Below, piece after piece: positions 46,675 to 54,546 of a stretch of DNA of 64,000 bases. The stretch is from assembly GCF_003063315.1 (NCBI RefSeq), contig NZ_NERV01000005.1, forward strand, positions 1-64,000, read 5' to 3'. Both the position numbers and the translations under genes were made by a program. Every line of letters begins with the position of its first letter. Within the stretch, counting starts at the first letter, position 1. Under the pieces are notes generated by a model. It saw only the letters and a list, made by a program, of their open reading frames with translations. It searched no databases and was not told the DNA's origin. The DNA is from Limnohabitans sp. T6-5 (GTDB lineage: Bacteria; Pseudomonadota; Gammaproteobacteria; Burkholderiales; Burkholderiaceae_C).

Positions 46675-46940
46675 GTGTGTCCTGTCGCCCCGGCTGCGCG
46701 GCCTGCTGCATCGCCCCGTCCATCTCCTCGCCCATCCCCGGAATGCCCCAGGGCAAACCTGCGGGTGTGCCATGCGTGCAGCTGAACGAACACCTGCGCT
46801 GCAAAATCTTCGGCCACCCAAGCCGCCCCGCCGTCTGCGGCCAACTGGCTGCCTCGCTCGAAATGTGCGGCCCGCAAGACGACGCCGGGCAGTTCGCACG
46901 CGTCTACCTCACACAGCTGGAAGAACTGACGCGGCCTTGA
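46671..46940 (+). CDS. YkgJ-family cysteine cluster protein
   Basis: This 89-aa protein has the UPF0153/YkgJ pattern: C-x3-C-x2-CC near the N-terminus (CRPGCAACC), [19 protein letters not shown] in the middle, and RPAVCGQL followed by C in LEMCG. The cysteines are thought to bind zinc or iron; the biochemical role of the family is not established. The ATG at 46671 overlaps the mltA stop by 4 bp (ATGA), which fixes the start. The same pairing with mltA is frequent in Burkholderiales. REP array 7 begins 23 bp after the stop. Confidence 0.9.
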   Translation: MSVSCRPGCAACCIAPSISSPIPGMPQGKPAGVPCVQLNEHLRCKIFGHPSRPAVCGQLAASLEMCGPQDDAGQFARVYLTQLEELTRP

Positions 46941-46962
46941 AAGCTTGTCGCTTGGAAAACTG

Positions 46963-48303
46963 ATGTCGGACTCTTCGAGTGCCGACCTACGAGGTTGCTG
47001 GTTTTCGTAGGTCGGCGGTCGAAGACCCCGACGTTGGGGCTTGATGACCGATGTCGCCTGGGGCAGGCGGCAGTGGCTGATCGGCCATTTGTCGGACTCT
47101 TCGAGTGCCGACCTACGAGGTCGCAGTATTTCGTAGGTCGGCGGTCGAAGACCCCGACGTTGGGGCTTGATGACCAATAGCGACTGATGCAAGCGGCAGT
47201 GCCGGTTCGGCCATTTGTCGGACTCTTCGAGTGCCGACCTACGAGGTTGCTGGTTTTTGTAGGTCGGTGGTCGAAGACCCCGACGTTGGGGCTTGATGAC
47301 CAATAGCGACTGATGCAAGCGACAGTGCCGATTCGACCATTTGTCGGACTCTTCGAGTGCCGACCTACGAGGTCGCTGGTTTTCGTAGGTCGGCGGTCGA
47401 AGACCCCGACGTTGGGGCTTGATGACCGATGACGCCTGGGGCAGGCGGCAGTGCCGGTTCGGCCATTTGTCGGACTCTTCGAGTGCCGACCTACGAGGTT
47501 GCTGGTTTTCGTAGGTCGGCGGTCGAAGACCCCGACATGGGGGCTTGATGAGCGATGACGCCTTGGGCAGGCGGTAGTGGCTGATCGGCCATTTGTCGGA
47601 CTCTTCGAGTGCCGACCTACGAGGCTGCTGGTTTTCGTAGGTCGGCGGTCGAAGACCCCGACATGGGGGCTTGATGACCGATGACGCCTGGGGCAAGCGG
47701 CAGTGGCTGATCGGCCATTTGTCGGACTCTTCGAGTGCCGACCTACGAGGTTGCTGGTTTTTGTAGGTCGGTGGTCGAAGACCCCGACATGGGGCTTGAT
47801 GAGCGATGACGCCTTGGGCAGGCGGTAGTGGCTGATCGGCCATTTGTCGGACTCTTCGAGTGCCGACCTACGAGGTTGCTGGTTTTCGTAGGTCGGCGGT
47901 CGAAGACCCCGACATGGGGGCTTGATGAGCGATGACGCCTTGGGCAGGCGGTAGTGGCTGATCGGCCATTTGTCGGACTCTTCGAGTGCCGACCTACGAG
48001 GCTGCTGGTTTTCGTAGGTCGGCGGTCGAAGACCCCGACGTTGGGGCTTGATGACCAATAGCGACTGATGCAAGCGACAGTGCCGATTCGACCATTTGTC
48101 GGACTCTTCGAGTGCCGACCTACGAGGTCGCAGTATTTCGTAGGTCGGCGGTCGAAGACCCCGACATGGGGGCTTGATGACCGATGACGCCTGGGGCTGG
48201 CGGTAGTGGCTGATCGGCCATTTGTCGGACTCTTCGAGTGCCGACCTACGAGGTCGCTGGTTTTTGTAGGTCGGCGGTCGAAGACCCCGACATGGGGCTT
48301 GAT
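46963..48303. repeat. REP array 7 (11 units of about 123-126 bp)
   Basis: Eleven copies of the CTAC-footed ACTC/GAGT hairpin (first near 46968, last near 48223) alternate with GTAG-footed GGTC/GACC hairpins. Within each pair the hairpins are 15-20 bp apart (GAGGTTGCTGGTTTTC or GAGGTCGCAGTATTTC variants). The remaining spacer (GGGGCTTGATGACCGATG type) is shared only with array 8 on the other side of the aldolase gene. Variants are shuffled along the array, consistent with unequal crossing-over. Frames of 389-417 codons on the minus strand are artefacts. No gene was seen. Confidence 0.92.
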
Positions 48304-48390
48304 GAGCGATAACGACCGAACAGTCACCAACACGTCATTTCTGGCGACAGCTTCTGGTTAAGCTGGAATTTTTTCTCTGGAGTACCAGCC

Positions 48391-49176
48391 ATGGCGTTTG
48401 ACATTCCCTCCCTGAAAGACCAGGTTCACCCCGATGAGTGGCAATTGCGCCTGGACTTGGCGGCTTGTTACCGGCTGGTGGCGCTGTATGGCTGGAGTGA
48501 TCTGGTGTTTACCCACATCAGCGCCAAGTTGCCCGAGTCGGTCACGGGCGGGCAAGACCAGTTCTTGATCAACCCCTATGGCCTGATGTTTGACGAAATC
48601 ACGGCGTCGAGTCTGGTCAAGGTCGACATGCAGTGCAACAAGCTGCACGACAGCCCCTTCCCGGTGAACCCTGCTGGTTTCGTCATTCACAGCGCGGTGC
48701 ATGAGGTGCGGCATGACGCCGGTTGCGTGCTGCACACCCACACGCGCGCTGGCGTGGCCGTCAGCGCCCAACAACACGGCGTGCTGCCCATCAGCCAGCA
48801 AAGCACTTTTGTGCTGGCTTCTCTGGCCTATCACGGCTACGAGGGCGTGGCGATTCGCGACGATGAAAAGACCCGGCTGCAAGCCGATCTGGGCGATGCC
48901 AATTACCTGATGCTGCGTAACCACGGTTTGCTCACCGTGGGCAAGACGATTGCCGATGCATTCTTGTCGATGTACACCTTCGAGAACACCTGCCGCATCC
49001 AGGTGGATGCACTGGCCGGACAAAGCGGTGCACAAGACCTGACCGCCGTTAACCCGAAGATTTTGGACGGTGTGGCGCATGCCTCACGCGTGCAGACCGG
49101 CGGCCTGGGCGGTCAATTTGTGTGGCCTTCGCTGCTGCGCAAACTGGAGCGCGAAAGCCCGGGGTATGCGGCTTGA
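48391..49176 (+). CDS. Class II aldolase/adducin family protein
   Basis: This 261-aa cytoplasmic protein belongs to the zinc-dependent class II aldolase/epimerase family (fuculose-1-phosphate aldolase, ribulose-phosphate 4-epimerase, adducin head). Zn-binding histidines are visible in HTHT (His 115, His 117) and LMLRNHG (His 178). The phosphate-binding SDLVFTHISAKLP and INPYGLMFDEI segments are also present. The general subgroup (GWSDLVFTHIS) is common in Burkholderiales and has no fixed substrate. Start ATG 48391 has GGAG 8 nt upstream. It stands alone between REP arrays 7 and 8, which share the same unit, so it could be deleted or multiplied by recombination. Confidence 0.92.
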   Translation: MAFDIPSLKDQVHPDEWQLRLDLAACYRLVALYGWSDLVFTHISAKLPESVTGGQDQFLINPYGLMFDEITASSLVKVDMQCNKLHDSPFPVNPAGFVIHSAVHEVRHDAGCVLHTHTRAGVAVSAQQHGVLPISQQSTFVLASLAYHGYEGVAIRDDEKTRLQADLGDANYLMLRNHGLLTVGKTIADAFLSMYTFENTCRIQVDALAGQSGAQDLTAVNPKILDGVAHASRVQTGGLGGQFVWPSLLRKLERESPGYAA

Positions 49177-49202
49177 GGCAGTCAGTGTTGGCTGTGCGGG
49201 CA

Positions 49203-49604
49203 GACGTCGGACTCTTCGAGTGCCGACCTACGAGGTCGCAGTATTTTGTAGGTCGGCGGTCGAAGACCCCGACGTGGGGGCTTGATGACCGATGTCGCCT
49301 GGGGCAAGCGGTGGTGCCGGTTAGGCCATTTGTCGGACTCTTCGAGTGCCGACCTACGAGGTCGCAGTATTTTGTAGGTCGGCGGTCGAAGACCCCGACG
49401 TGGGGGCTTGATGACCGATGTCGCCTGGGGCAAGCGGTGGTGCCGGTTAGGCCATTTGTCGGACTCTTCGAGTGCCGACCTACGGGGGCTGCGCAGGCTG
49501 TTTTGTAGGTCGGTGGTCGGGTCTCCCCGTTGATCGGTGGCTATAGCCCCCACATTGGAGGCTTCGGCACAGGCTGCGTGTCGGGGCTAAAGCCACCGAC
49601 CTAC
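49203..49604. repeat. REP array 8 (3 units of about 124 bp, plus a GGCT/AGCC-type element)
   Basis: Three CTAC-footed hairpins near 49205, 49330 and 49455 pair with GTAG-footed GGTC/GACC hairpins near 49247, 49372 and 49503. The unit and spacer match array 7 on the other side of the aldolase. At 49576-49604 is an isolated element of the third type (outer GTCGG/CCGAC, inner GGCT/AGCC). No gene was seen in 49177-49702. Confidence 0.9.
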
Positions 49605-49702
49605 AACATCGTTGCCCATTGAATACTTCACAGGGCCGGATCAATAGTGACAGCTGCACCCAAGCAGCTGTTCGCTCAGCTGCATTGGCCATGACTCAAT
49701 GT

Positions 49703-50560
49703 TTACAAATGCTCGCGCAAGCTCTGCTGCCAAATGTGCCGGTAAACCAATTGCGCTACGCCCGCTTTGTCTTGTGGCGAGTAAGGCGGCTCGGGCAGTG
49801 ACAGGTAGACCTGGTCGAGGATGAAGGTTTCCACCTCGGCTTGGGTCTGCTCTTTTTCGGTCCAGCGGTCCAAGGGCGCAATGACCGCCATCACGCCCGC
49901 CAGCAAATCGCGGCTGGCTTGTTTGATGCGTTCGCGCTCTGTCTTGTTCAAGTCACCGCGTTGCACCAAATCAAACAGCGCCAGCTGATCTTCGCTCAAG
50001 CCTTCTTGCACAGCGCGTTGCTGCTCCACGTCCAGCGCGGCCATCACATCCAGCAGTTTGGCAAAGGTGTCTTCGATGGTGGCGCGGTCTTTGTCCTGGT
50101 TGTAGGCGGCGATGATCTCTTGGTACTTTTTCTCGTAGTTCATGCGCAGCGGGTTTTGCGCCAGCATCTGCGCCAGCTTGTCTTCCACGATCTGGCGAAT
50201 GTCTTCAATGGCCGTGGCCTTGCGCTGCACCTTGCTGGCAAATTCGTCGCGCAGCTTTTCCATGTTGATCTGCGACAAGTCCACCGTCAGTCCATTGGCC
50301 TGATCCACCCCGGAGGCATGGGTGGCAATCGCTTCGTTGACGATGCGGCGCAGCTCTTTGAGCAACTCGCTCACATCGGCGGTGTCGCGCCGCTCGCTGA
50401 GCTTTTTGTAAATCGCTTCGATGTTGTCGTGCCGCTCGGCATAGACCAGCGCTGAAGGCTCCACCAACAAAGCCTTGAAGCGGCTGAACACCACACGGGA
50501 CAAAATTTCATAGCGGCGCTTGGTCAGCGCCTCGCGCAAGTCGCGCAACCTTTCCCCCGT
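49703..50560 (-). pseudogene. hsdR: C-terminal fragment of type I restriction enzyme HsdR
   Basis: About 285 codons match the helical C-terminal region (DUF3387-like) of type I restriction subunit R: RYEILSRVVFSRFKALLVEPSALVYAERHDNIEAIYKKL, ELLKELRRIVNEAI, ENPLRMNYEK-like AQNPLRMNYEKKYQEIIAAYN, ending IWQQSLREHL. The nuclease and helicase domains are missing. The frame stays open back to 50641, but the first 25 codons come from a GGCT/AGCC-type REP element (50594-50637), so the truncation point coincides with a REP. The matching N-terminal piece is at 50803 on the opposite strand. It cannot be a functional nuclease. Confidence 0.82.
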
Positions 50561-50593
50561 CGGCGGCTCCTCACACGACATGGGGCCTGCGCA

Positions 50594-50637
50594 GACGGCA
50601 AAACATCGGGGCCAAAGCCACCGACCGGGGTGCCGGA
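50594..50637. repeat. REP element at the hsdR breakpoint
   Basis: A GGCT/AGCC-type REP hairpin (ATCGGGGCCAAAGCCACCGA core) lies exactly at the 5' border of the hsdR C-terminal fragment. Confidence 0.6.
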
Positions 50638-50802
50638 TCAATAATCGGATGGATAGGCTGGGTTTCTAAAGGACAGAACAGGGGTAATCATGATGAGGCA
50701 AAGACCTTTCGGGTTGATAGAAGTTTGTAAGTCATTGATTTGTATGGATTTTCTTAAATTCGAATCAAGAGATTTGTCCTTTATAAAAAGCCAGTAGAAA
50801 CC

Positions 50803-50994
50803 ATGGCCTACACCGACATCCACAGTGAAGACCGCCTGGTGCAGGCCACGTTTGCCGAGCACCTGGAGCGGGCGTTGGGCTGGGACAACGTCTATGCCTT
50901 CAACCAAGAGAGCTTTGGCCCCACCGGCACGCTGGGGCGCAGCAGTGATCGCGAGGCGGTGTTGGAGTGGGGTGCGGTCGATCAGACGGCTTGA
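50803..50994 (+). pseudogene. hsdR: N-terminal fragment of type I restriction enzyme HsdR
   Basis: A 63-codon frame begins MAYTDIHSEDRLVQATFAEHLE, with GWDNVYAFNQESFGPTGTLGRSSDREAVL, the characteristic start of one HsdR subfamily. Similarity stops near residue 52 and the frame ends nine residues later. Orientation is opposite to the C-terminal hsdR piece at 49703-50560, so the gene was broken by an inversion or by insertion with rearrangement. The AT-rich leader at 50642-50802 looks like an original promoter region. Its 3' end overlaps the 3' end of the DUF2283 gene. Confidence 0.75.
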
Positions 50995-51179
50995 CCGTGG
51001 AGGATTTCTACCGGGAGTGCGCCGTTGGCTCTGGCGTCCAGCACGACGACTTCTACGGCAGTGCCATCAGCAGCGTAGCTGACATGCGTGTTCCAGTCCT
51101 GCGACACCTCGCGTGCAATGGGTTTATCCGAGAGATGAATCACCAAGATGTCATCTTGGTCGTAGTAGGTGGTTTTCAT
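50982..51179 (-). CDS. DUF2283-family small protein
   Basis: This 65-aa protein begins MKTTYYDQDDILVIHLSDKPIAREV and has VEVVVLDA near the end, the DUF2283 pattern (ILYIxLSDKP ... VxGIEILDAS). The family is small, beta-rich and frequently encoded beside small toxin-like genes; no function is proven. The start is fixed by GGAGG 8 nt upstream, inside the end of the preceding gene, 3 bp away, so the two are coupled. Confidence 0.75.
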   Translation of the reverse strand: MKTTYYDQDDILVIHLSDKPIAREVSQDWNTHVSYAADGTAVEVVVLDARANGALPVEILHGQAV

Positions 51180-51182
51180 GGG

Positions 51183-51434
51183 TTAAGCCTCCAATACAAA
51201 TTCGTGCATGACAGTTTTAACGACCACGGCGTCTTCGAGGACCAACACCGCGCAGACCAAATGATCAGTTCGACCAGGGAGATTTTTGTACGCCCACAGA
51301 TGGGTTGGGTCTTTGAACCGTGTTTCACCGGTGTGAATCAGTGGCGCATCCAGCGCAGTCAGTGCGGTAAATAAAGTAGGTTTTCGCCACAACAACTGGC
51401 CTGTCACTTGGTGCAAACACCTGCCAGTGCACAC
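51183..51434 (-). CDS. Unassigned small protein paired with the DUF2283 gene
   Basis: An 83-codon frame from GTG 51434, or slightly upstream; no ATG is available because the in-frame stop of rhuM precedes it. The C-terminal half (ETRFKDPTHLWAYKNLPGRTDHLVCAVLVLEDAVVVKTVMH) has the order expected of small RelE/DUF4258-like toxins that sit upstream of DUF2283 genes, but the resemblance is weak and I do not assign a family. It follows rhuM by 15 bp and precedes the DUF2283 gene by 3 bp, suggesting one transcript. The N-terminus may be incomplete. Confidence 0.5.
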   Translation of the reverse strand: MCTGRCLHQVTGQLLWRKPTLFTALTALDAPLIHTGETRFKDPTHLWAYKNLPGRTDHLVCAVLVLEDAVVVKTVMHEFVLEA

Positions 51435-51449
51435 ATCCGGTAGCCCGAT

Positions 51450-52544
51450 CTATTTTTTGCTCTTATCGCCCTTGCGTTTGACCTGAGAAACGTCAACTCC
51501 AAGTGCTTTTGTGACCTTCAAGACCCGGTCAAAGTCCGATTCAATTTTTTGCGTTCGATTGAATTGCGCGTATTCGGCCAAAGCTTTCTGGTCTGCCTGA
51601 GTCTTGCTGATCCGGCCTTTATGCGTCAGCAGCTTGTACTCGTTGAAACTCAGAAACTTATCCACGCTGGTGGCCATATCGGCCATGCCCATTTGCACCC
51701 GGTTCTCGATGATGTTTTCGATGTAGTCGAAGAAGCTGGAGATGGTGCGCTCCAGGCGCTTGATCTCGGGTTCAGTCAGGTAGTTTTTGGCGATGGTCAC
51801 ATCAGAGGCGAGGACTCGCCCATGCGGGGCGATTTTCCAAGTCAGCAGGCCCGCGTGCGGGGCATTGTGGTCAACCTTGCTGTGAATGATCTCGGCGGCC
51901 GTCTGGCCGGTAATGGCGAAATGGAACTTGTTCTGCACCATGGCATAAAAGTTCTGCGTGATGTCCGACTTGGGATCGTAGTCCACGCTGCACTCAGCGA
52001 AGATGTCGGTGATTTGCTGGTAGATGCGGCGCTCGCTGGCACGGATGGAACGGACCCGCTCCAGTAACTCCAAAAAGTAGTCTTCGCCGAAGACTTGTTT
52101 GCCCTGCTTCAAGCGCTCGTCGTCCAGGACAAAACCCTTGCGGATGTACTCATTGAGGATCTGTGTGGCCCAGATGCGGAACTGGGTGGCGCGCTTGGAG
52201 CTGACCCGGTAGCCGACTGCGATGATGGCGTCCAGGCTGTAGTGCTTGAGCGTGCGCCGGACGGCCCGGCCACCTTCGTTTTGAACTACCGAGAAATCCT
52301 CGGCAGTTGCCGATTCCGCCAGTTCGCCTTCGGCGTAGATGTTCTTGAGGTGCAACCCGACGTTATCGGGGGTGGTCTGGAACAGTTCGGCCATCAAGCG
52401 TTGCGGCAGCCACAGCGTCTCGGCGTGAATGAGAACGCGGACATGCACTTTCTCGTCATCACCGGCGTAAAGCAAAAAGGGCGATTCCGCACCGGCACTG
52501 ACAGTGATGGCTTGCTTCTCGATGGGTTTATCTTCCTTGGTCAT
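51450..52544 (-). CDS. rhuM: RhuM-family protein
   Basis: This 364-aa protein is full length for the 'virulence RhuM' family. Visible segments are the N-terminal DNA-binding-like region (WLPQRLMAELFQTTPDNVGLHLKNIY), RTLKHYSLDAIIAVGYRVSSKRATQFRIWA, GFVLDDERLKQ, the ADP-ribosylation-neutral SIRASERRIYQQITDIF and AEIIHSKVDHNAPHAGLLTW. The biochemical role is unknown. Family members are often encoded within type I restriction-modification operons, as here between hsdM and hsdR remnants, and intact members occur in pathogenicity islands. Start ATG 52544 has AGGG 8 nt upstream. It appears intact although its neighbours are broken. Confidence 0.88.
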   Translation of the reverse strand: MTKEDKPIEKQAITVSAGAESPFLLYAGDDEKVHVRVLIHAETLWLPQRLMAELFQTTPDNVGLHLKNIYAEGELAESATAEDFSVVQNEGGRAVRRTLKHYSLDAIIAVGYRVSSKRATQFRIWATQILNEYIRKGFVLDDERLKQGKQVFGEDYFLELLERVRSIRASERRIYQQITDIFAECSVDYDPKSDITQNFYAMVQNKFHFAITGQTAAEIIHSKVDHNAPHAGLLTWKIAPHGRVLASDVTIAKNYLTEPEIKRLERTISSFFDYIENIIENRVQMGMADMATSVDKFLSFNEYKLLTHKGRISKTQADQKALAEYAQFNRTQKIESDFDRVLKVTKALGVDVSQVKRKGDKSKK

Positions 52545-52677
52545 GACGCAGGCCCTCTAATCGCTTCGCTCAAAATGATGGTGCTAATCCGAACTCAGTA
52601 CGCCAGGCGGCGAGCAGCGTAGGCTCAAGCATTGCAACGGCCAGAGACCTGTGCGCTTCGTAATTTGCTTCACTATC

Positions 52678-53439
52678 CTAGCGCCAAACCACCCCACTCA
52701 CACCCCGTGGTGAACGCGCGCAAATCCGTAAACCTCTGATCAGCCCCCAGTTGGGCGTCTTGCAGCCGGTGCTTGGCATCGCAGAAAGTGTTGGCTGCCG
52801 GAATTTCGCCTTCGAACCTGAGCCGCAAGCCAAGTCGGCCACGACACCGTGGTTGGGCTCGATGATGTTGAGCAGCGTTTGCACCAGCGAAGGCGGCGTG
52901 AAAAATTCGCCCTTGTCTTGCGCGCCTTGCATGGCGAACTTCATCAAGAAATATTCGTAGATGCGGCCAAACACATCGCCCGTGGCTTGGCGCAGGGCTT
53001 GGCTGTCAAAGCAGCGCAGCAGGTTTTCGAGCAACTTGTTGTCAAAGCGGTCGTAGTCTTTGGGCAAGCTGCCTTGCAGCGGCGCAAAGTCGGCCTCGAT
53101 CGCGTTCATGGCCGCCACCAGTGCGCCGCCCAAGCTGGCCCCAGAAGGCAGGTTGAGCAAGGTGTCGTAGCGAGCGGCCTCGGGCAGCATCAAAGCACGG
53201 CGCTTGATGAAGTCGCCCTTGACCAGCGGGCGCTTGGGGCTAGTGCCCGCCGCCTGCGCGGCCTCAATGGCTTGCAATGCGGTTTGGTAACGGTTGGTGG
53301 CGTGCCGCAAAAAAATCACGCCCAACACCGGCATGGAATATTCGGTGGCCGTGAGGTTGGAGTTGGCACGGAGCTGATCGGCGGCTTCCCACAGGCTGGT
53401 TTCAATTTGCGCGATGTTGTGGAAGGCGTTGGCGGTCAT
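52678..53439 (-). pseudogene. hsdM: Truncated type I methyltransferase subunit HsdM
   Basis: The first about 208 residues match HsdM: the helical N-terminal domain (SLWEAADQLRANSNLTATEYSMPVLGVIFLRHA), DVFGRIYEYFLMKFA, GEFFTPPSLVQTLLNII, and then ADLACGSG, the S-adenosylmethionine-binding motif I. Immediately after motif I (about nt 52815) similarity is lost and a 45-residue unrelated tail follows. The catalytic NPPF motif IV and the rest are missing. The unrelated tail probably comes from a deletion junction. No hsdS is present, so no functional type I system remains. It heads a minus-strand order hsdM-rhuM-(hsdR). Confidence 0.85.
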
Positions 53440-53797
53440 CTGTGCGGGGGCTGACTGTTGTTTTTGGGGGTTTGCCGGAGTGGCGTTTGGGCGGGGTGGC
53501 CAGCGGGGGCGTGAATGATTATGCCCAGCTTTGTGTTGTGTTTTGGGTGGGCTTGGGGGGCTTATGGGGGTTTACACGTAAAGGCGTTTTGTAGGTAATT
53601 TATGTTAGTTATTTGGTTATAGTTGGGCGCTTCGGGCCTGCTGCGCTGGCATGGTGCGGAGGTTGCTAGAGGTGGCAGGCTAAGTTTGCATGCCGCTTGC
53701 AACGATTTCAATAAAAGATGTATCGGCACGGACCGGGTCTATAAACCGGGTTTTGCTGTTTACATCACGTTAGGCCGCACAAGACTGAACTCTCCAC
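53440..53797. other. Gene-free stretch between hsdM and the HEPN gene
   Basis: No gene was seen. Both flanking genes are transcribed away from it, so it should hold their promoters. A GTTAGGC at 53769-53775, 22 bp before the HEPN start, matches an integron core-site consensus, but no full attC is recognisable. Confidence 0.4.
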
Positions 53798-54400
53798 ATG
53801 CCCATCAAATTCATACCAGTTCCTCGCTGGGCGCCGCCGGCCCGTGTGATGCCCTCCGCCGACTTCCACGGCGAAGCTTCCACAGCTCCAATTCATGAGG
53901 CTGTAGGTCGTGCCTTAAGCGCATGGGAGCACGCCGAGTCAGCATTGATAAAGTTGTACCAACTTCTATGTGAATCGGTCTCGTTTGCTCCATGCCGCGC
54001 GTATGGAACCATTGAGTCTGTGTTCGGTAGGCACCTCGCACTGAAGTACGCAGCCGAGGAATTCTTTCTGAACCGGGACAAGGTGGAACTGAAAATTGTT
54101 CTGGATCTGATCAAGGTCTACAACGAGGCGAGCACATACCGCAACCAGATTGCGCATGGAATGGCAATACAGCCTCACATGCATGGCTACTTTCTGTGCC
54201 CCGCTTCATATTCATCTAGGCGTCGCGAAACTCCTCGACCAGATGTCATGTGGGGTTTCGGCGCCAGCTACTTCTATCGAGTGAAGGAGATAGACCATTG
54301 CTCGCAACACTTCACCAATATTCTCAACGGCGCAATGACACTCGCGATGGAACTCAACTCGAAGTACGACATTTTGGAACCTGGTGAGTTCCACCCTTAA
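53798..54400 (+). CDS. HEPN-like hypothetical protein
   Basis: A 200-aa protein of unknown name. Two helical segments (IHEAVGRALSAWEHAESALIKLYQLL at residues 32-57 and ELKIVLDLIKVYNEASTYRNQIAHG at 97-121) surround the motif R115-N-Q-I-A-H120. This is the R-x4-H signature of HEPN domains, many of which are RNases of toxin-antitoxin or antiphage systems. The surrounding pattern (helix, then YRNQIAHG) fits the family better than chance. The assignment is by motif only. The gene has lower GC than its surroundings and no clear ribosome site at ATG 53798. It is 146 bp upstream of the FRG gene on the same strand, possibly co-transcribed. Confidence 0.65.
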   Translation: MPIKFIPVPRWAPPARVMPSADFHGEASTAPIHEAVGRALSAWEHAESALIKLYQLLCESVSFAPCRAYGTIESVFGRHLALKYAAEEFFLNRDKVELKIVLDLIKVYNEASTYRNQIAHGMAIQPHMHGYFLCPASYSSRRRETPRPDVMWGFGASYFYRVKEIDHCSQHFTNILNGAMTLAMELNSKYDILEPGEFHP

Positions 54401-54546
54401 CCAAGGCGCGTCCTTATTCACCTCAGTGCAACCGTAGGTCAACGCTGACAACAATGCACCGCATTTTTGCCAGTTAACCTGTGCGTTTGGCATTAGAACT
54501 ACACAATTTGGTGCCCATCAAATCGACTATCAATGAGGAAACGTCA

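Noticed and set aside
45207..46899. Frames of 213 (plus) and 526 (minus) codons over mltA
   Set aside because: Shadows of mltA in other frames; no family pattern.
46963..48303. CRISPR array
   Set aside because: The regular spacing looks superficially CRISPR-like, but each unit has two inverted hairpins, the spacers within an array are nearly identical rather than unique, the unit is about 124 bp, and no cas gene is present.
53700..53770. Intrinsic terminator at ACCGGGTCTATAAACCGGGT
   Set aside because: The CCGG blocks are direct, self-palindromic repeats and do not form a convincing stem followed by a T-run.
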